The notes beneath the pieces are model-generated. The model saw only the letters and a list, made by a program, of their open reading frames with translations. It was not told the origin of the DNA and ran no database searches. 64,000 nt of DNA from Chenggangzhangella methanolivorans (lineage in GTDB: Bacteria; Pseudomonadota; Alphaproteobacteria; Rhizobiales; Methylopilaceae): the NCBI RefSeq assembly GCF_019797865.1, contig NZ_CP081869.1:4044501-4108500 (forward strand). The letters run 5' to 3'. This document shows, in pieces, positions 46,702-56,927 of the stretch. Made by a program: the position numbers and the translations under genes. How positions within the stretch are numbered: position 1 is the first letter of the stretch; the number at the start of each line of letters is the position of its first letter.

Positions 46702-48388
46702 GTGAAGTTTGTTTGGGTCGTCGTCTTCCTGTTCGCCTCAACCTGTGCGGCGCTGGCCGACGTCGGACCCCCGATGGCCGAGACGTTGCGCCGGAGCGCC
46801 GACGGCGGGCGGATCTCCGTCAGGGACGCGCGCGCCATCGCATCGGGCGCCGAGCCCTATCACCGCGTCTTCATCCACATGAAGGACGACGCGCCGGGCG
46901 GGGACGGGGCCGGCCGCCAAGCGGGCGCTCAGCCGTCGCCGCCCAGAAGGCGCGCGTGCTGGCGCGCCACTTTGGCGGAGCGGTCAAGGCCGAGGACGAC
47001 TACGGTCTCTTGACGTTCAGGAGCGGCGGACTGCTGTCTGCGACAGTCTCGGCCGGCGAAGTCGAAGGCCTTCTCCGCGATCCGGACGTGTCGTTCGTGG
47101 CGATCGTGCCGCGCGGAACGTTCGCGGTCCGGCCGGCCGTCGCGCCGCCTCCGCCCTCTGGCGTGAACAAGGACCAGGTGCTGGTCGCCGCGCAGAAGCT
47201 TCTCGGCGTGGACAAGCTGGCGAAGGCTGGTCTGACGGGCGCTGGCTATTCCATCGTGATGATCGACGGGGGCGTCGACCTGACGGTGAGGGCGATGAAG
47301 CGGGCGGTCGTCGACGGTTTCTGCTTCTCTCGCACGGACAAGAAACTCGGCATGACGAGTTCGTGTCCCGCCGGCGTGAAGTTCGGGCGCGCGCAGCCTC
47401 GCGGCCGGATCCCAGACCTGCGCGTTCGCAGGCTGCGAGCACGGCACGATGGTGGCGTCGGTCATTGTCGGCTCGGACACGGCGAGCGAGTATCGCGGCT
47501 TTGCGCGCGACGTGAAGATCATCTCGATCAATACGTTGAGAAAGCTCGCGAAACCGGACAAGGACGGCAATCTCTACGCCATCTATTTCGACGACGTCCT
47601 GGCCGCGATCGAGCGCGTGAACGCGGAGGTCATGACGCCGAGAAGAAAAGCGCTGAAGTACCGGATCGGCGCGCTCAACATCAGCCTCGGCATGGAATGC
47701 AGCGGCTTCCGCTTCGGTATGGGGCCGACGAATCTACAATATGAGGCGATCTCGCAGAGTGGCGACGGTCGCGGCGGCGGGCAACGGCGGCTCCTTCGAC
47801 GACGACGACGCGAAATCCGATTGCCGGCCTGCGCCACCTACGCGGAGCGGGTCGGAGAAGTCGCGATGGATTATACGCTGGGCGAGAACCGATCACCAAT
47901 CGGGCGGATCGCTACGCGGTCAGCGAAGGCCTGCGGTGATGGCGGCGTCCGTGGGACAGGGGCGATACGCCATGGAGCGGCGCCGGGGAACGTCGCTCGC
48001 CGCGCCGCAACTGTCGGCGGCGCATGTCTTGGGGCTGCAGGCCGGGACCATCGGGCTGCTTGCGGCTCCGAAGATTCCGATCGCGCTCGGGAAGCGCGCT
48101 CCCGGCGTGGGAGCCGAGGGAGTGGGCTACGTGCCGCGCGTCGACGCCGCCGCCGCCTCACTGCGGAGGTTCGACACCTTCGTGCCGGCGGTTCCGAAGT
48201 TCGACTACTTCAACTGGACGACGAACAGGCCGGAAATCGCTGCGGCGTGCATCGACGAAGAGAAGTATGATCGAAACATAGCGAATAACACATTTTACAA
48301 ATTCAGAACGTCCGGATGCCAATCGTCAAAGATTTTTACGTTCTATGGACCAAGCTTTAGTGGAAAGAAAAAACAAACTGAAGATTAA
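46702..48388 (+). pseudogene. Secreted S8 (subtilisin-like) serine protease, several frameshifts
   Basis: The start is GTG 46702 with GGGGAG before it; a signal peptide 'FVWVVVFLFASTCAALA'. Catalytic residues appear in order, in changing frames: Asp in 'YSIVMIDGGVDL', His in 'GCEHGTMVASVIVGSD', oxyanion Asn in 'TVAAAGNGGSFDD', Ser in 'RRGTSLAAPQLSAAHVL'. At least four indels (near 46935, 47395, 47755, 47820-47940). The C-terminus ends in a Lys-rich tail. ~560 residues. It is followed by a small gene of similar, lower-GC composition. Substrate unknown. Confidence 0.82.
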
Positions 48389-48414
48389 GGGGGTCGGGAT
48401 GATCCGGGACGAGG

Positions 48415-48671
48415 GTGATTGACGGCGCCTCGAACGGAGAGTGGTTCACTGCCGGCAGGGAGCGCGACAACGAGACGGTCTGGAATTGGCCGTATCCCTT
48501 CTTCAACACCGAGGCGGTGATCGTGAACGCGGAGGGAGGCGTCGTCGAACGCCTCTCCGTCAACGTCGCGAAAAAGGTCGTCAGGTGCTCTGGCCGGCCG
48601 AGTCGACGAAGGACGAAAGCAGCACCTGCAAATGCGTCAGCGGGTGCGAGTACGACGTCGACTACAAGTAG
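48415..48671 (+). pseudogene. Small protein after the subtilase, one frameshift
   Basis: Reads 'MIDGASNGEWFTAGRERDNE', 'TVWNWPYPFFNTEAVIVNAE', then after an indel near 48590 'WPAESTKDESSTCKCVSGC' and 'EYDVDYK'. About 85 residues with a C-terminal Cys cluster. No family recognised. Close to the subtilase on the same strand, so possibly a partner or propeptide-like inhibitor. Confidence 0.45.
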
Positions 48672-48757
48672 CGGGGAGGGCGCAGGGAGACCCGCGCTTG
48701 CATGACGCTCGCGAACCGCTATCTCGATAGGCGGGCGCGAGAGGGAAGGAACTCACC

Positions 48758-49069
48758 TTGGTGTTTCGCAGGGACGGCGAGGCGGGAACCCGCTACGGCT
48801 CCGGAACGATGACGCGGATCTTCGGCGGCTCGCCGCTCGGCGTGCTGATCCGGCTGGCGCTGCTGTGCGTGATCGTCGGCCTGATCCTCGACCAGCTCGA
48901 TCTCAACGCCTTCGAGCTGTTCCGCTGGGTCGCCGACGAGATCGAGAATCTCATCCGCAACTCCGCCGACGTGCTGCGGCTGATCGGCCGCTACTTCCTG
49001 ATCGGCGCGGCGGTCGTCATCCCGATCTGGATCGTCATGCGGGTGCTCAACGTCGGCGGGCGGCGCTGA
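48758..49069 (+). CDS. DUF6460-like membrane protein
   Basis: 103 residues. TTG 48758 or GTG 48761 follows GAAGGA; an ATG at 48809 starts at the conserved part 'MTRIFGGSPLGVLIRLALLC'. Two spans, 'LIRLALLCVIVGLILDQL' and 'GRYFLIGAAVVIPIWIVMRV'. The layout matches DUF6460 proteins of Rhizobiales. Function unknown. Convergent with pyrD. Confidence 0.7.
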   Translation: MVFRRDGEAGTRYGSGTMTRIFGGSPLGVLIRLALLCVIVGLILDQLDLNAFELFRWVADEIENLIRNSADVLRLIGRYFLIGAAVVIPIWIVMRVLNVGGRR

Positions 49070-49076
49070 CGAGCCG

Positions 49077-50171
49077 TCAGTCGCCGGGCCCCTCCGCCGC
49101 GACCGCTTGAGCGTCGCGGCCGACGAGAGCCGCGAGCGAGCCGACGCCCTCGCGGCCGAGCGTTGCGCTCAGTTCGGCGAGGATGCGGCGGACGAGGTCC
49201 GGACCCTCGAACACGAGCCCGCTGTAGAGCTCGACCAGCGTCGCGCCGGCGCGGATCTTGGCGAGCGCGTCGGCCCCCGACGCGACCCCGCCTACGCCGA
49301 CGAGCGGCATCGCGCCTTCCATCCGCAGATGGGCCTGCGCCAGCATCCAAGTCGAGCGGCGCATCAGCGGCGCGCCCGAAAGGCCGCCGGCCTCCTTGGC
49401 CGCCGCCCCTTTCAGCGTCGCCGGGCGGGCGAGCGTGGTGTTGGAGACGATGAGCCCGTCGAAGCCGCGCGCGCGCGCCACCTCCACCACGTCGTCGAGG
49501 CCGAGCAGGTCGAGATCCGGCGCGATCTTGAGCAGCACAGGCCGTCGCGGCAGGCCTTGCGCCGCGGCCTTGTCCCGCGTTTCGATCGCGCGGGCCGCGA
49601 GGTCGTCGAGCGCGGCCTTCGCCTGCAGGTCGCGCAGGCCCGGCGTGTTGGGCGAGGAGATGTTGACGACGAAGAACGAGGCGTGGCGCGCGAAGGCCGA
49701 AATCCCGAGCGCGTAGTCGGCGGCGCGGTCCTCCGAATCCTTGTTGGCGCCGACGTTCACGCCCACGATCCCGGGGCGTCCGGCGCGGCGGGCGAGGCGG
49801 GACTCCGCCTCGCTCGCCCCGGCGTTGTTGAAGCCCATGCGGTTGACCACCGCGCGGTCCTCGGCGAGGCGGAACAGCCGCGGCTTCGGGTTGCCGGCCT
49901 GCGGGCGCGGCGTCACCGAGCCGATCTCGACGAAGCCGAAGCCGAGGCCGAGCATCGCGTCGGGCACGCGCGCGTCCTTGTCGAAGCCGGCCGCGAGGCC
50001 GACGGGGTTCGGAAAATGCAGCCCAAAGGCCTCGACCGCAAGCCGCGGATCCACGGCCGGCGGGCGGCCGCGCGGCAAGAGCTCCAGCGCCGCGAGGGTC
50101 GCCTCATGGGCGCGCTCGGGATCGAGCGCATGGAAGGCGGGCCGGACGAGCGGCCACAGCGCGCCGATCAC
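49077..50171 (-). CDS. pyrD: Quinone-dependent dihydroorotate dehydrogenase
   Basis: Oxidises dihydroorotate to orotate in pyrimidine synthesis; membrane-associated class 2 enzyme. GTG 50171 overlaps the DUF952 stop by four bases (GTGA). 364 residues: N-terminal membrane-binding helices ('[20 protein letters not shown]'), '[20 protein letters not shown]', '[19 protein letters not shown]', 'NRMGFNNAG', '[17 protein letters not shown]' (catalytic Ser as in class 2), '[11 protein letters not shown]' and '[20 protein letters not shown]'. Intact. Confidence 0.96.
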   Translation of the reverse strand: MIGALWPLVRPAFHALDPERAHEATLAALELLPRGRPPAVDPRLAVEAFGLHFPNPVGLAAGFDKDARVPDAMLGLGFGFVEIGSVTPRPQAGNPKPRLFRLAEDRAVVNRMGFNNAGASEAESRLARRAGRPGIVGVNVGANKDSEDRAADYALGISAFARHASFFVVNISSPNTPGLRDLQAKAALDDLAARAIETRDKAAAQGLPRRPVLLKIAPDLDLLGLDDVVEVARARGFDGLIVSNTTLARPATLKGAAAKEAGGLSGAPLMRRSTWMLAQAHLRMEGAMPLVGVGGVASGADALAKIRAGATLVELYSGLVFEGPDLVRRILAELSATLGREGVGSLAALVGRDAQAVAAEGPGD

Positions 50172-50536
50172 GCCGGCGCTCCGGCAGGCGCCGCCTCGCT
50201 CGGGAAAATGTGCCGGCCGTCCTCGCCGAGCGGCAGCGCGCGGACCCAGATCGCGGCGGAGGTCGGCAGCGGCGCGTAGAGATGGGGAAACAGCGCGCCG
50301 CCGCGCGAGGGCTCCCATTTCAGCGCGTCGCCGAGCGGGGCGGTCGCGACGGCGATCAGCACGAGGTCGTTTTGATCCGCGAAATGCTTGGCGGCCGTTT
50401 CGCCGAGCTGGTCTGCGGTCGAGAAGTGGATGTAGCCGTCGGCGAGATCGACCGGCGCGCCGTCGAAGGTCCCGGCGCGCGCCGCCGCCTCCCAGAGCGC
50501 CGCGGGCGCGATCTTGTAGATGGTCGCATCGGTCAT
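50168..50536 (-). CDS. DUF952 domain protein
   Basis: 122 residues. '[20 protein letters not shown]', '[20 protein letters not shown]', '[14 protein letters not shown]', '[20 protein letters not shown]' are the hallmark blocks of DUF952, a small fold related to ADP-ribosyltransferase/RNA phosphotransferase-like proteins. Function unknown. It is translationally coupled to pyrD, a common pairing in alphaproteobacteria. Confidence 0.93.
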   Translation of the reverse strand: MTDATIYKIAPAALWEAAARAGTFDGAPVDLADGYIHFSTADQLGETAAKHFADQNDLVLIAVATAPLGDALKWEPSRGGALFPHLYAPLPTSAAIWVRALPLGEDGRHIFPSEAAPAGAPA

Positions 50537-50748
50537 CGCGACCTCGCATCGGTTGGCGGTTGCGGAACGCAGTCCGTCATCGGACGTTGGACGGACTGGC
50601 GGCCGCGAGGTTTAGGACCACAGGGAGGCGTGAGGCAAGAGCGCGTGCGATGTCCGCTGGACATCGACGGTTAAAGGTAGTAATTCCTAGTTCTAGGTAT
50701 CGTTGCCGTACTTTGAACCAAAGGCGGCCGCGAGGAGGCGACAGGCGC

Positions 50749-51380
50749 ATGCTTGGCCATGGCCAGATATGGGCGGCGATCGACGCGCTCGCCGCAAAGA
50801 ACGGGCTCTCGGCCTCGGGTCTCGCCCGCAAGTCCGGGCTCGATCCGACGACGTTCAATCGCTCGAAGCGGATCGCGGGCGACGGCCGGCCGCGCTGGCC
50901 TTCGACCGAGTCGATCGCAAAGGCGCTCGACGCGACCTCGACGCCGCTCGACGGCTTCATGGAGATCCTCACCGGGAATGGTCCGTCCGGACGGCGACGC
51001 ACGGTTCCGCTGATCGGAATGGCTCAGGCGGGCGAGGGCGGCTATTTCGACGATGGCGGCTTTCCGGTCGGCCAGGGCTGGGACGAGATCGCGTTTCCGG
51101 ACAACGAGCACGAAACGCCTATGCGCTCGAGATCGCCGGCGACTCGATGGCGCCGGTCTATCGCGACGGCGACGTCGTGATGGTCGCGCCGGGCGCGCCG
51201 ATCCGGCGAGGCGACCGCGTGGTGGTGAAGACCACCGAGGGCGAGGTGCTGGCCAAGGAGCTGGCGCGCCGCACCGCCAAGCAGGTGGAGCTCCGTTCGC
51301 TCAATCCCGAGCATCCCGACCGCGTTTTCGCGGCCTCGCAGGTGGCGTGGATCGCCCGGATCGTCTGGGCGAGCCAGTAG
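50749..51380 (+). pseudogene. Helix-turn-helix regulator with S24 peptidase-like domain, one frameshift
   Basis: About 210 residues. An N-terminal helix-turn-helix: 'HGQIWAAIDALAAKNGLSAS', 'GLARKSGLDPTTFNRSKRIA'. Then a LexA/CI-type domain: 'TVPLIGMAQAGEGGYFDDGG', and after an indel near 51118 'ALEIAGDSMAPVYRDGDVVM' (catalytic Ser) and 'RGDRVVVKTTEGEVLAKEL' (catalytic Lys). A CI-like repressor conserved in Rhizobiales chromosomes. Divergent from the DUF952-pyrD operon. Confidence 0.85.
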
Positions 51381-51424
51381 GCCGCCGCCCCGCCGGCATG
51401 CGGCGAGGTGGCGTTGGCCAGTTC

Positions 51425-52700
51425 TCACGCCCGGACGACGTTGTCCGGGCCGATGTCGGCGATCTTGGTCGCGCCGACCTGGCGCATGATGGTCTCGAAT
51501 TCGCGCTGCATGATCTTGAGCACGGCCGCGACGCCCGGCTCGCCGAAGGCCGCGAGGCCCCAGCAATAGGGCCGGCCGATGCACACCGCCGTCGCGCCGA
51601 GCGCCAGCGCCTTGAGCACGTCGGTGCCGCGGCGGAAGCCGCCGTCGACCAGAACCGGGATCTTGCCGTCGACGGCCGCGACGACCTCCGGCAGGGCGTC
51701 GATGGTCGCCATCAGGCTCTCCTCGGCGCGGCCGCCATGGGTTCGACACGATGAGGCCGTCGACGCCATGGTTCAGCGCTTCCGCCGCGTCCTCGCGCGT
51801 CATGACGCCCTTCAGCACCAGCTTGCCCTTCACGATCTTGCGCAGGCGATCGACATAGTCCCAGGTCATGCCGGTGCCGTAGAGGTTCGTGACCTTCGAG
51901 ACGTCGAGGCCGTCGAACATCGGCTTGCGGCTCACCTCGTTCTTGAAGCCGCCGGCATGGCAGGCCTTGCAGTCGCGGGTGTCGTCGCGGCGCATCTCGA
52001 AACAGCGTCTCGGTGTTGCGTCCGCCCTGACGGTCGACGGTCAGCACGATCGCCGGCGCGCCGGCGGCCTCGGCGCGCTTCACCATGGCCTCGGTCACCG
52101 CTCAGTCGTCGGTCGGATAGAGCATGTACCAGACCGGCGCGCCGCGCTCGGCGGTCACGTCCTCGATCGAGGTCGAGCCGACGGTGGACAGGATCATGCC
52201 GTGGCCCTGGACCTTGGCGGCGCGGGCGACCGCGGACTCGGCCTCGGGGTGGAACGCGCCCTGGCTCGAGACCGGAGCGAGCGCGATCGGGCTGTTCCAG
52301 GTCTGGCCGAAGATCGTGACGCTGGTGTCGATCTTGCGGACGTCGATCAGCCGCCGCACCCGGATGCGCAGCTTCGAGAAGGCGTCGTGATTGGCGAACA
52401 GCGTGGCGTCGTCGTCGACGCCCGACGCCAGATAGCCGTAATGGGCCGGGGGCAGGCCTGCTTGGCCGCCGGCTCGAAGTCCATCACTTCAAGCGCCTGG
52501 TCAGGCGAGGCGATGACGTCGCCGACCTTCGAGGCCGGCGCGCGCAGCACGTCGTAGCTCTGGGCGAACGCCGCTCCCGAGGCCGCGGTCAGTCCGCCGA
52601 CGATCGCGCTCACGCCGGCCGGCGTCATCAGCGGGCTCGCGGCGAGAAAACGGATGAAGTTCCGGCGATCGGTCGAGATGCGGTCCGGATTGGCGCTCAT
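51425..52700 (-). pseudogene. FMN-dependent alpha-hydroxy-acid dehydrogenase with Tat signal, several frameshifts
   Basis: A lactate dehydrogenase/glycolate oxidase-type flavoenzyme. The N-terminus has a twin-arginine signal 'DRRNFIRFLAASPLMTPAGV'. Segments in changing frames: 'TSVTIFGQTWNSPIALAPVS', 'LSTVGSTSIEDVTAERGAPV', 'AGAPAIVLTVDRQGGRNTET', 'KLVLKGVMTREDAAEALNHG' (the active-site Lys-Gly block), and 'VDGGFRRGTDVLKALALGA' with 'AVCIGRPYCWGLAAFG'. At least four indels (near 52450, 52100, 52000, 51735). A periplasmic location is unusual for this family. Confidence 0.83.
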
Positions 52701-52950
52701 CGGAAGGTCTCCATCGGCCGCGCGCCATCGTCGCCGCGCCCGGAGGACCGGGCACGGATCGGGAGAGCGCGCGAGGGGCTGGACGCTGGATGCGCCGGGA
52801 ATGGGTGCGAGACGAGAATTAGACTTAGACGAAAGTCTATGTCTGCGTGATCGCAGCCGGGCGCGGGCCTGTCTAGTTCAAATCCGGCGCGGCATGGGCG
52901 CCATGCGCCTCATGCAAGCTGTGGCATGCCTGACTTTGCGGATCCTATTC

Positions 52951-53060
52951 GGACATGATCCGGGACCCAGAGCCGACGCCCTTCAGGCAAAAAGGCGCTT
53001 CGGCCGTGACGTCTATCTTTGAAACCGAAGCGGTTTCGGGTCCCGGCTCGAGGCCGGGAC
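52951..53060. repeat. Intergenic repeat of the 'tgatccgggaccc' family, copy 1
   Basis: Starts GGACATGATCCGGGACC and ends GTCCCGGCTCGAGGCCGGGA, a mosaic of short palindromes. A second copy lies at 61124-61215. Confidence 0.7.
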
Positions 53061-53073
53061 AGACGGGCGCCGC

Positions 53074-54084
53074 TCACTCCTCGGGAAGCGCCACCACGCC
53101 GGCCGCGCCGTCTTCCGTCCCGAAGGCGAGGCGGTCTCCCCGGCCGTCCCAGCCGAGCGCCGTGACCGCGCCGCCGTCGCCCGGATTTCGGGCGAGGATC
53201 TCGGCTCCGTCGGAGATCCGCACGATCAGCGCCGCGCCGTCCTCATAGCCGAGCGCGACGACGCCGGCTTTCGGATGCGCGGCGACGCGGGAGACGCGCG
53301 CGGGGCGGATGCCGAGCTCCTTGGGGGCTTTGCCCATCGGGCCGTCCTTGGCCTGGAACGGCCAGAGGATCGCGGCGTCCGCTCCCGCGGTCGCGAGCCA
53401 CTTGCCGTCGGCGGTCCAGGCGGTCGAGCGCACCTTCCCAGGGTATCCGGACATGCGCATGTGGCCGCCGGTCGCGACGATCCAGCCATGCAGCGCATTC
53501 TCCTGCATGGTGGTGACGACGAAGCGCCCGTCGGGCGAGAACATCGCGTCGATGTGGCTGCCTTTCCAGGTCAGCTCCTTGGGCGCGCCCGTGACGCGCG
53601 GAAACCAGAGCGAGACGCCGTTGTAGCGCGAGACGGCGAGCTGGTAGCCCTTCGGCGCGAAGGCGAGGCCGCGCGCGGAGGAGGGGGCCTCGAAGGTCTT
53701 GACCTCGCCCTTGCCGTCGCGGGCGAAGACGGTCTTGCCGGACGACCACGCCACCGCGCCGTCGGCGCCGATCGCGAGCGCGTCGATCCAGCCTTTCGCG
53801 GCGCCGAGCGGCTCCGGCGTGTCGTTTCCGGTGAATCGGAGCACCTTGCCGTCGTCGCCGCCGGTGACGAGCACGTTCTTCCCCGTCGCCGCGACGTTGA
53901 CCGAGCCCTGATGGGCGGGCACGCGAAGTTCGCCCTCTTCGGTGACGAACAGCACCGCGCCGTCGGCGAGCGCGAACACGGCCGCCGTCCCGATGAAGCT
54001 CGCCGAGATGACGTAAGCGCCGGCCTCGATCGGGGTCAGGCGCTCGGTGAGCGAGGGATAGCCGGCGTCGTGGGGGAGGGACAT
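53074..54084 (-). CDS. WD40-repeat protein
   Basis: 336 residues, intact. About seven beta-propeller blades, e.g. 'LVTGGDDGKVLRF', 'SHIDAMFSPDGRFVVTTMQE', 'VRSTAWTADGKWLATAGADA', 'GAVTALGWDGRGDRLAFGTE'. No signal peptide. A cytosolic WD40 protein next to a CobW GTPase is a recurring alphaproteobacterial pair, so it may help in metal allocation. Confidence 0.9.
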   Translation of the reverse strand: MSLPHDAGYPSLTERLTPIEAGAYVISASFIGTAAVFALADGAVLFVTEEGELRVPAHQGSVNVAATGKNVLVTGGDDGKVLRFTGNDTPEPLGAAKGWIDALAIGADGAVAWSSGKTVFARDGKGEVKTFEAPSSARGLAFAPKGYQLAVSRYNGVSLWFPRVTGAPKELTWKGSHIDAMFSPDGRFVVTTMQENALHGWIVATGGHMRMSGYPGKVRSTAWTADGKWLATAGADAAILWPFQAKDGPMGKAPKELGIRPARVSRVAAHPKAGVVALGYEDGAALIVRISDGAEILARNPGDGGAVTALGWDGRGDRLAFGTEDGAAGVVALPEE

Positions 54085-54110
54085 GGGAGCGAGGATCTAG
54101 CCGAGTGCGT

Positions 54111-54230
54111 GCTTCGAGACGCCTTGGCTGACGCCAAGGCTCCTCAGCATGAGGGAGGTTTCTGGTTCAGGAAACTCCAACGGTCCTCATGCTGAGGAGC
54201 CGGCCCGAAAGGGCCGGCGTCTCGAAGCAC
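54111..54230. repeat. RIME/REP-like intergenic repeat, copy 2
   Basis: GCTTCGAGACG at the left, CGTCTCGAAGC at the right, with inner CTCCTCAGCATGAGG and CCTCATGCTGAGGAG palindromes. A complete two-lobed copy between the WD40 and cobW genes. Confidence 0.82.
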
Positions 54231-54256
54231 GCAGTTCGTTGGGAGACAGCGGCCCC

Positions 54257-55432
54257 TTACGCCGCGCAGGCCTCGAAGCCCTTGCGGAGCTTGGCCTCGT
54301 CGAGCTCCTTGCCGATGAAGACCATCTTCGATCGCCGCCTCTCGTCCGTCTTCCACTCGCGCTGGAGGTCGCCGTCGAGGATCATGTGGACGCCCTGAAA
54401 CACGAAGCGGCGGGGCTCGTCCTTGAACGCGAGGATCCCCTTCCAGCGCAGGAAATTCGCGCCGTCGGTCTGGGCGAGTTCGTTCACCCAGGGCATGAAC
54501 TTGTTGGGATCGACGTCGCCGGGGATTTCGAGCGCGACCGACTGCATGGTCTCGTCGTGATAGGTCTTCAGGCCGCCATGCGAGTGCTCGCCATGGCCGT
54601 GGTCCTTGTGCTCGAAGCCCGGCTTTTCGTGCGCATGATGGTCGTGGCCGTGATCATGATGGTGGTCGTGCCCGCAGCCGCAGTCGGGCCCGTGCTCGTG
54701 ATGCTCGTGCCCGTGGTCATGGCCGTGATGGTGGTGGCCATGGTCGTGCCCGTGATGATGGTGATGATCGTCGGCCTCGAGGAAGGCAGGCTCGATCGCG
54801 AGAATTCGGTCGAGGTCGAACGCACCCTTGTCGAGCACCGCGTCGAGCGCGACGTCGCACTTTTGCGTCCGGATGACGCGCGCGTAGGGGTTGAGGCCGC
54901 GGATGCGGGCCTCGACCTCTTCGAGGTCGTGCTCGGAGACGAGATCGGTCTTGTTGAGCAGGATCACGTCCGCGAAGGCGATCTGGTTCTTGGCCTCGGG
55001 CGCGTCCTTGAGCCGCTCGGTCAGCCATTTGGCGTCGGCGACCGTCACCACGGCGTCGAGGCGCGCCTTGCGGCCCACCTCTTCGTCGATGAAGAAGGTC
55101 TGAGCGACCGGCGCGGGGTCGGCGAGGCCGGTGGTCTCGACGATGATCGCGTCGAACTGGCCCTTGCGGCGCATCAGGCCTTCGAGGATGCGGATAAGGT
55201 CGCCGCGCACGGTGCAGCAGATGCAGCCGTTGTTCATCTCGAACACTTCCTCGTCGGCGCCCACGACGAGGTCGTTGTCGATGCCGATCTCGCCGAACTC
55301 GTTGACGATGACGGCGTATTTCTTGCCGTGCGGCTCCGAGAGGATGCGGTTGAGGAGCGTCGTCTTGCCGGCGCCGAGATAGCCGGTGAGCACGGTGACG
55401 GGCGTCTTGTCGTCTTTGGCGGCGTCGAGCAT
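54257..55432 (-). CDS. CobW/COG0523-family metal-chaperone GTPase with His-rich loop
   Basis: 391 residues, intact. G1/Walker A 'VLTGYLGAGKTTLLNRILSE', 'VNEFGEIGIDNDLV', metal motif 'NGCICCTVRGDL' (CxCC), 'VETTGLADPAPVAQTF', G4 'LLNKTDL'. Residues ~215-275 are an extreme His/Asp/Gly stretch that should bind zinc or similar metals. The C-terminal CobW_C domain ends 'MVFIGKELDEAKLRKGFEA'. Likely a zinc chaperone (ZigA/ZagA type). No clear Zur box found upstream. Confidence 0.94.
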   Translation of the reverse strand: MLDAAKDDKTPVTVLTGYLGAGKTTLLNRILSEPHGKKYAVIVNEFGEIGIDNDLVVGADEEVFEMNNGCICCTVRGDLIRILEGLMRRKGQFDAIIVETTGLADPAPVAQTFFIDEEVGRKARLDAVVTVADAKWLTERLKDAPEAKNQIAFADVILLNKTDLVSEHDLEEVEARIRGLNPYARVIRTQKCDVALDAVLDKGAFDLDRILAIEPAFLEADDHHHHHGHDHGHHHHGHDHGHEHHEHGPDCGCGHDHHHDHGHDHHAHEKPGFEHKDHGHGEHSHGGLKTYHDETMQSVALEIPGDVDPNKFMPWVNELAQTDGANFLRWKGILAFKDEPRRFVFQGVHMILDGDLQREWKTDERRRSKMVFIGKELDEAKLRKGFEACAA

Positions 55433-55542
55433 GGGGCCTCCGGGGGGATTGCGCGCGTTGGAGCGGCGAGGCGGAAAGGGTCGCGCCTGATATAGCGACG
55501 GCGGGGCGGGACGTCATCCGGGCATGCGGAACGGAATTCGCG

Positions 55543-55646
55543 CGCTTCGAGACGCCCGCTGACGCGGGCTCCTCGAGCATGAGGATCGTTGAGTTCCGCA
55601 AACCTGCCTCATGCTGAGGAGGCCCGACGGGCCGTCTCGAAGCGCG
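55543..55646. repeat. RIME/REP-like intergenic repeat, copy 3
   Basis: CGCTTCGAGACG...CGTCTCGAAGCG with inner CTCCTCGAGCATGAGG and CCTCATGCTGAGGAG. It lies between the divergent cobW and lysozyme genes. Confidence 0.82.
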
Positions 55647-55662
55647 CACCATCGGAGCGACC

Positions 55663-56280
55663 ATGTTCGACGGCGTGATCGACCTCTCGCACCACAACCA
55701 TGTGGCCGACTGGACCGCCGTGCGCAGGGCTGGGATCGTCGCCGTGATCCACAAGGCCACCGAGGGCGCGACGTTCCGTGACCCGAGGTTCCGCGAGCGG
55801 CGCGAGGCCGCGCGGGCCGCGGGCCTGCTGTGGGGCTCCTATCACTATTCGAGCGGCGTCGAGGTGGCGGCGCAGGTCGAGAACTATCTCGCCTACGCCG
55901 ATCCTCAGCCCGACGAACTCGTCTGCCTCGACTGGGAGGAGAGCACGGCCGGCGCCGACATGAGCCTCGCGCAGGCCGAAGAGTTCGTGGCGCTGGTCGA
56001 GGCGCGGATCGGGCGGCCTCCGGTGGTCTATGGCGGCCGCCACCTGCGCGAGACGCTTGCGGGCGTCGAGGCGTCGCCGCTGGCGCGCTGTCGGCTCTGG
56101 TACGCGCGCTTCAGCGATGCGCCGCGGGGCGTGCCGGCGCTGTGGGCGCGCTGGACGCTCTGGCAGCACACGGACGGCGCTTCGGGCGCCGAGCCGCGCG
56201 AGGTCGACGGGATCGGCCCCTGCGATCGCGACGCCTTCGACGGGACGGAGGACGAACTCCGCGCGCGCTGGCCGTTCTAA
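55663..56280 (+). CDS. Glycoside hydrolase family 25 lysozyme
   Basis: 205 residues, intact. 'MFDGVIDLSHHNHVADW' carries the first catalytic-site Asp, 'VIHKATEGATFRDPRF' is the second conserved block, 'LVCLDWEEST' holds the catalytic Asp-x-Glu, and 'WTLWQHTDG' is the typical end block. No signal peptide seen, so export would need a holin-like or other route. Overlaps the TetR stop by four bases, tail to tail. Confidence 0.92.
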   Translation: MFDGVIDLSHHNHVADWTAVRRAGIVAVIHKATEGATFRDPRFRERREAARAAGLLWGSYHYSSGVEVAAQVENYLAYADPQPDELVCLDWEESTAGADMSLAQAEEFVALVEARIGRPPVVYGGRHLRETLAGVEASPLARCRLWYARFSDAPRGVPALWARWTLWQHTDGASGAEPREVDGIGPCDRDAFDGTEDELRARWPF

Positions 56281-56927
56281 AGATCAAGCCGCCCGATCAC
56301 CGCGCCGAGCATCGCGTCGGCGGCGCCTTGCGGGTCGGGCCCAAACGCTCCGTCGAGCGCGAGCCTCGCGAAGCCGTGGACGGCCGCCCACGCCGCGATC
56401 GTCCGCGGGTCGCGCGGGCCCTCGCACTGTTCCGCCGCCTCGCCGCGAATGGCCTCGTCGAGCAGCACGAAGGCCCGGCGGGCGGCGGCGTGATAGGCCT
56501 CGTCTGAGGTGTCGATCCGCGCTTTCCGCCACATCACGTCGAACCGCGCGGGCTCGGCGATGGCGAACGCCACATAGGCGCGCGCCTGGGCGTCGAGACG
56601 GGCGCGACGGGCGGCCTCGTCTCCCGCGGGCATGGGATGTGCGGCGTTCGCGGCGACGAGCGCCTCGCAAAGTCCCTCGAAGCCGAGCCGCGCCACGGCG
56701 GTGAGCAGACCTCGGGCGTCGCCGAAATGGTGCTGGGGCGCGGCGGCGGACACGCCGGCCCGGCGCGCCGCCTCGCGCAGCGAAAACCCGTCCACGCCAC
56801 GCTCGGCGATCACCTCTTCGGCCGCGCGCACCAGCGCCGCGCGGAGGTCGCCATGATGGTAGCCCTCACGCTTCTGCGAGGTCACCGCCGGAGTCTTGAC
56901 AGTGTAAAGATTATCGCTCATGGTCAT
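56277..56927 (-). CDS. TetR/AcrR-family regulator
   Basis: 216 residues. A helix-turn-helix at ~20-65: 'YHHGDLRAALVRAAEEVIAE', 'GFSLREAARRAGVSAAAPQH', 'HFGDARGLLTAVARLGFEGL'. C-terminal WHG-type ligand domain. Divergent from the ABA4-like and membrane-protein genes, with two direct repeats in between; it probably represses them and itself. Confidence 0.92.
   Translation of the reverse strand: MTMSDNLYTVKTPAVTSQKREGYHHGDLRAALVRAAEEVIAERGVDGFSLREAARRAGVSAAAPQHHFGDARGLLTAVARLGFEGLCEALVAANAAHPMPAGDEAARRARLDAQARAYVAFAIAEPARFDVMWRKARIDTSDEAYHAAARRAFVLLDEAIRGEAAEQCEGPRDPRTIAAWAAVHGFARLALDGAFGPDPQGAADAMLGAVIGRLDL

Noticed and set aside
49107..50279. 390-codon plus-strand frame over pyrD
   Set aside because: Antisense shadow of an intact pyrD.
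54149..55495. Val/Met-rich plus-strand frame that looks membrane-like
   Set aside because: Produced by the complement of the His-rich codons of the CobW gene.
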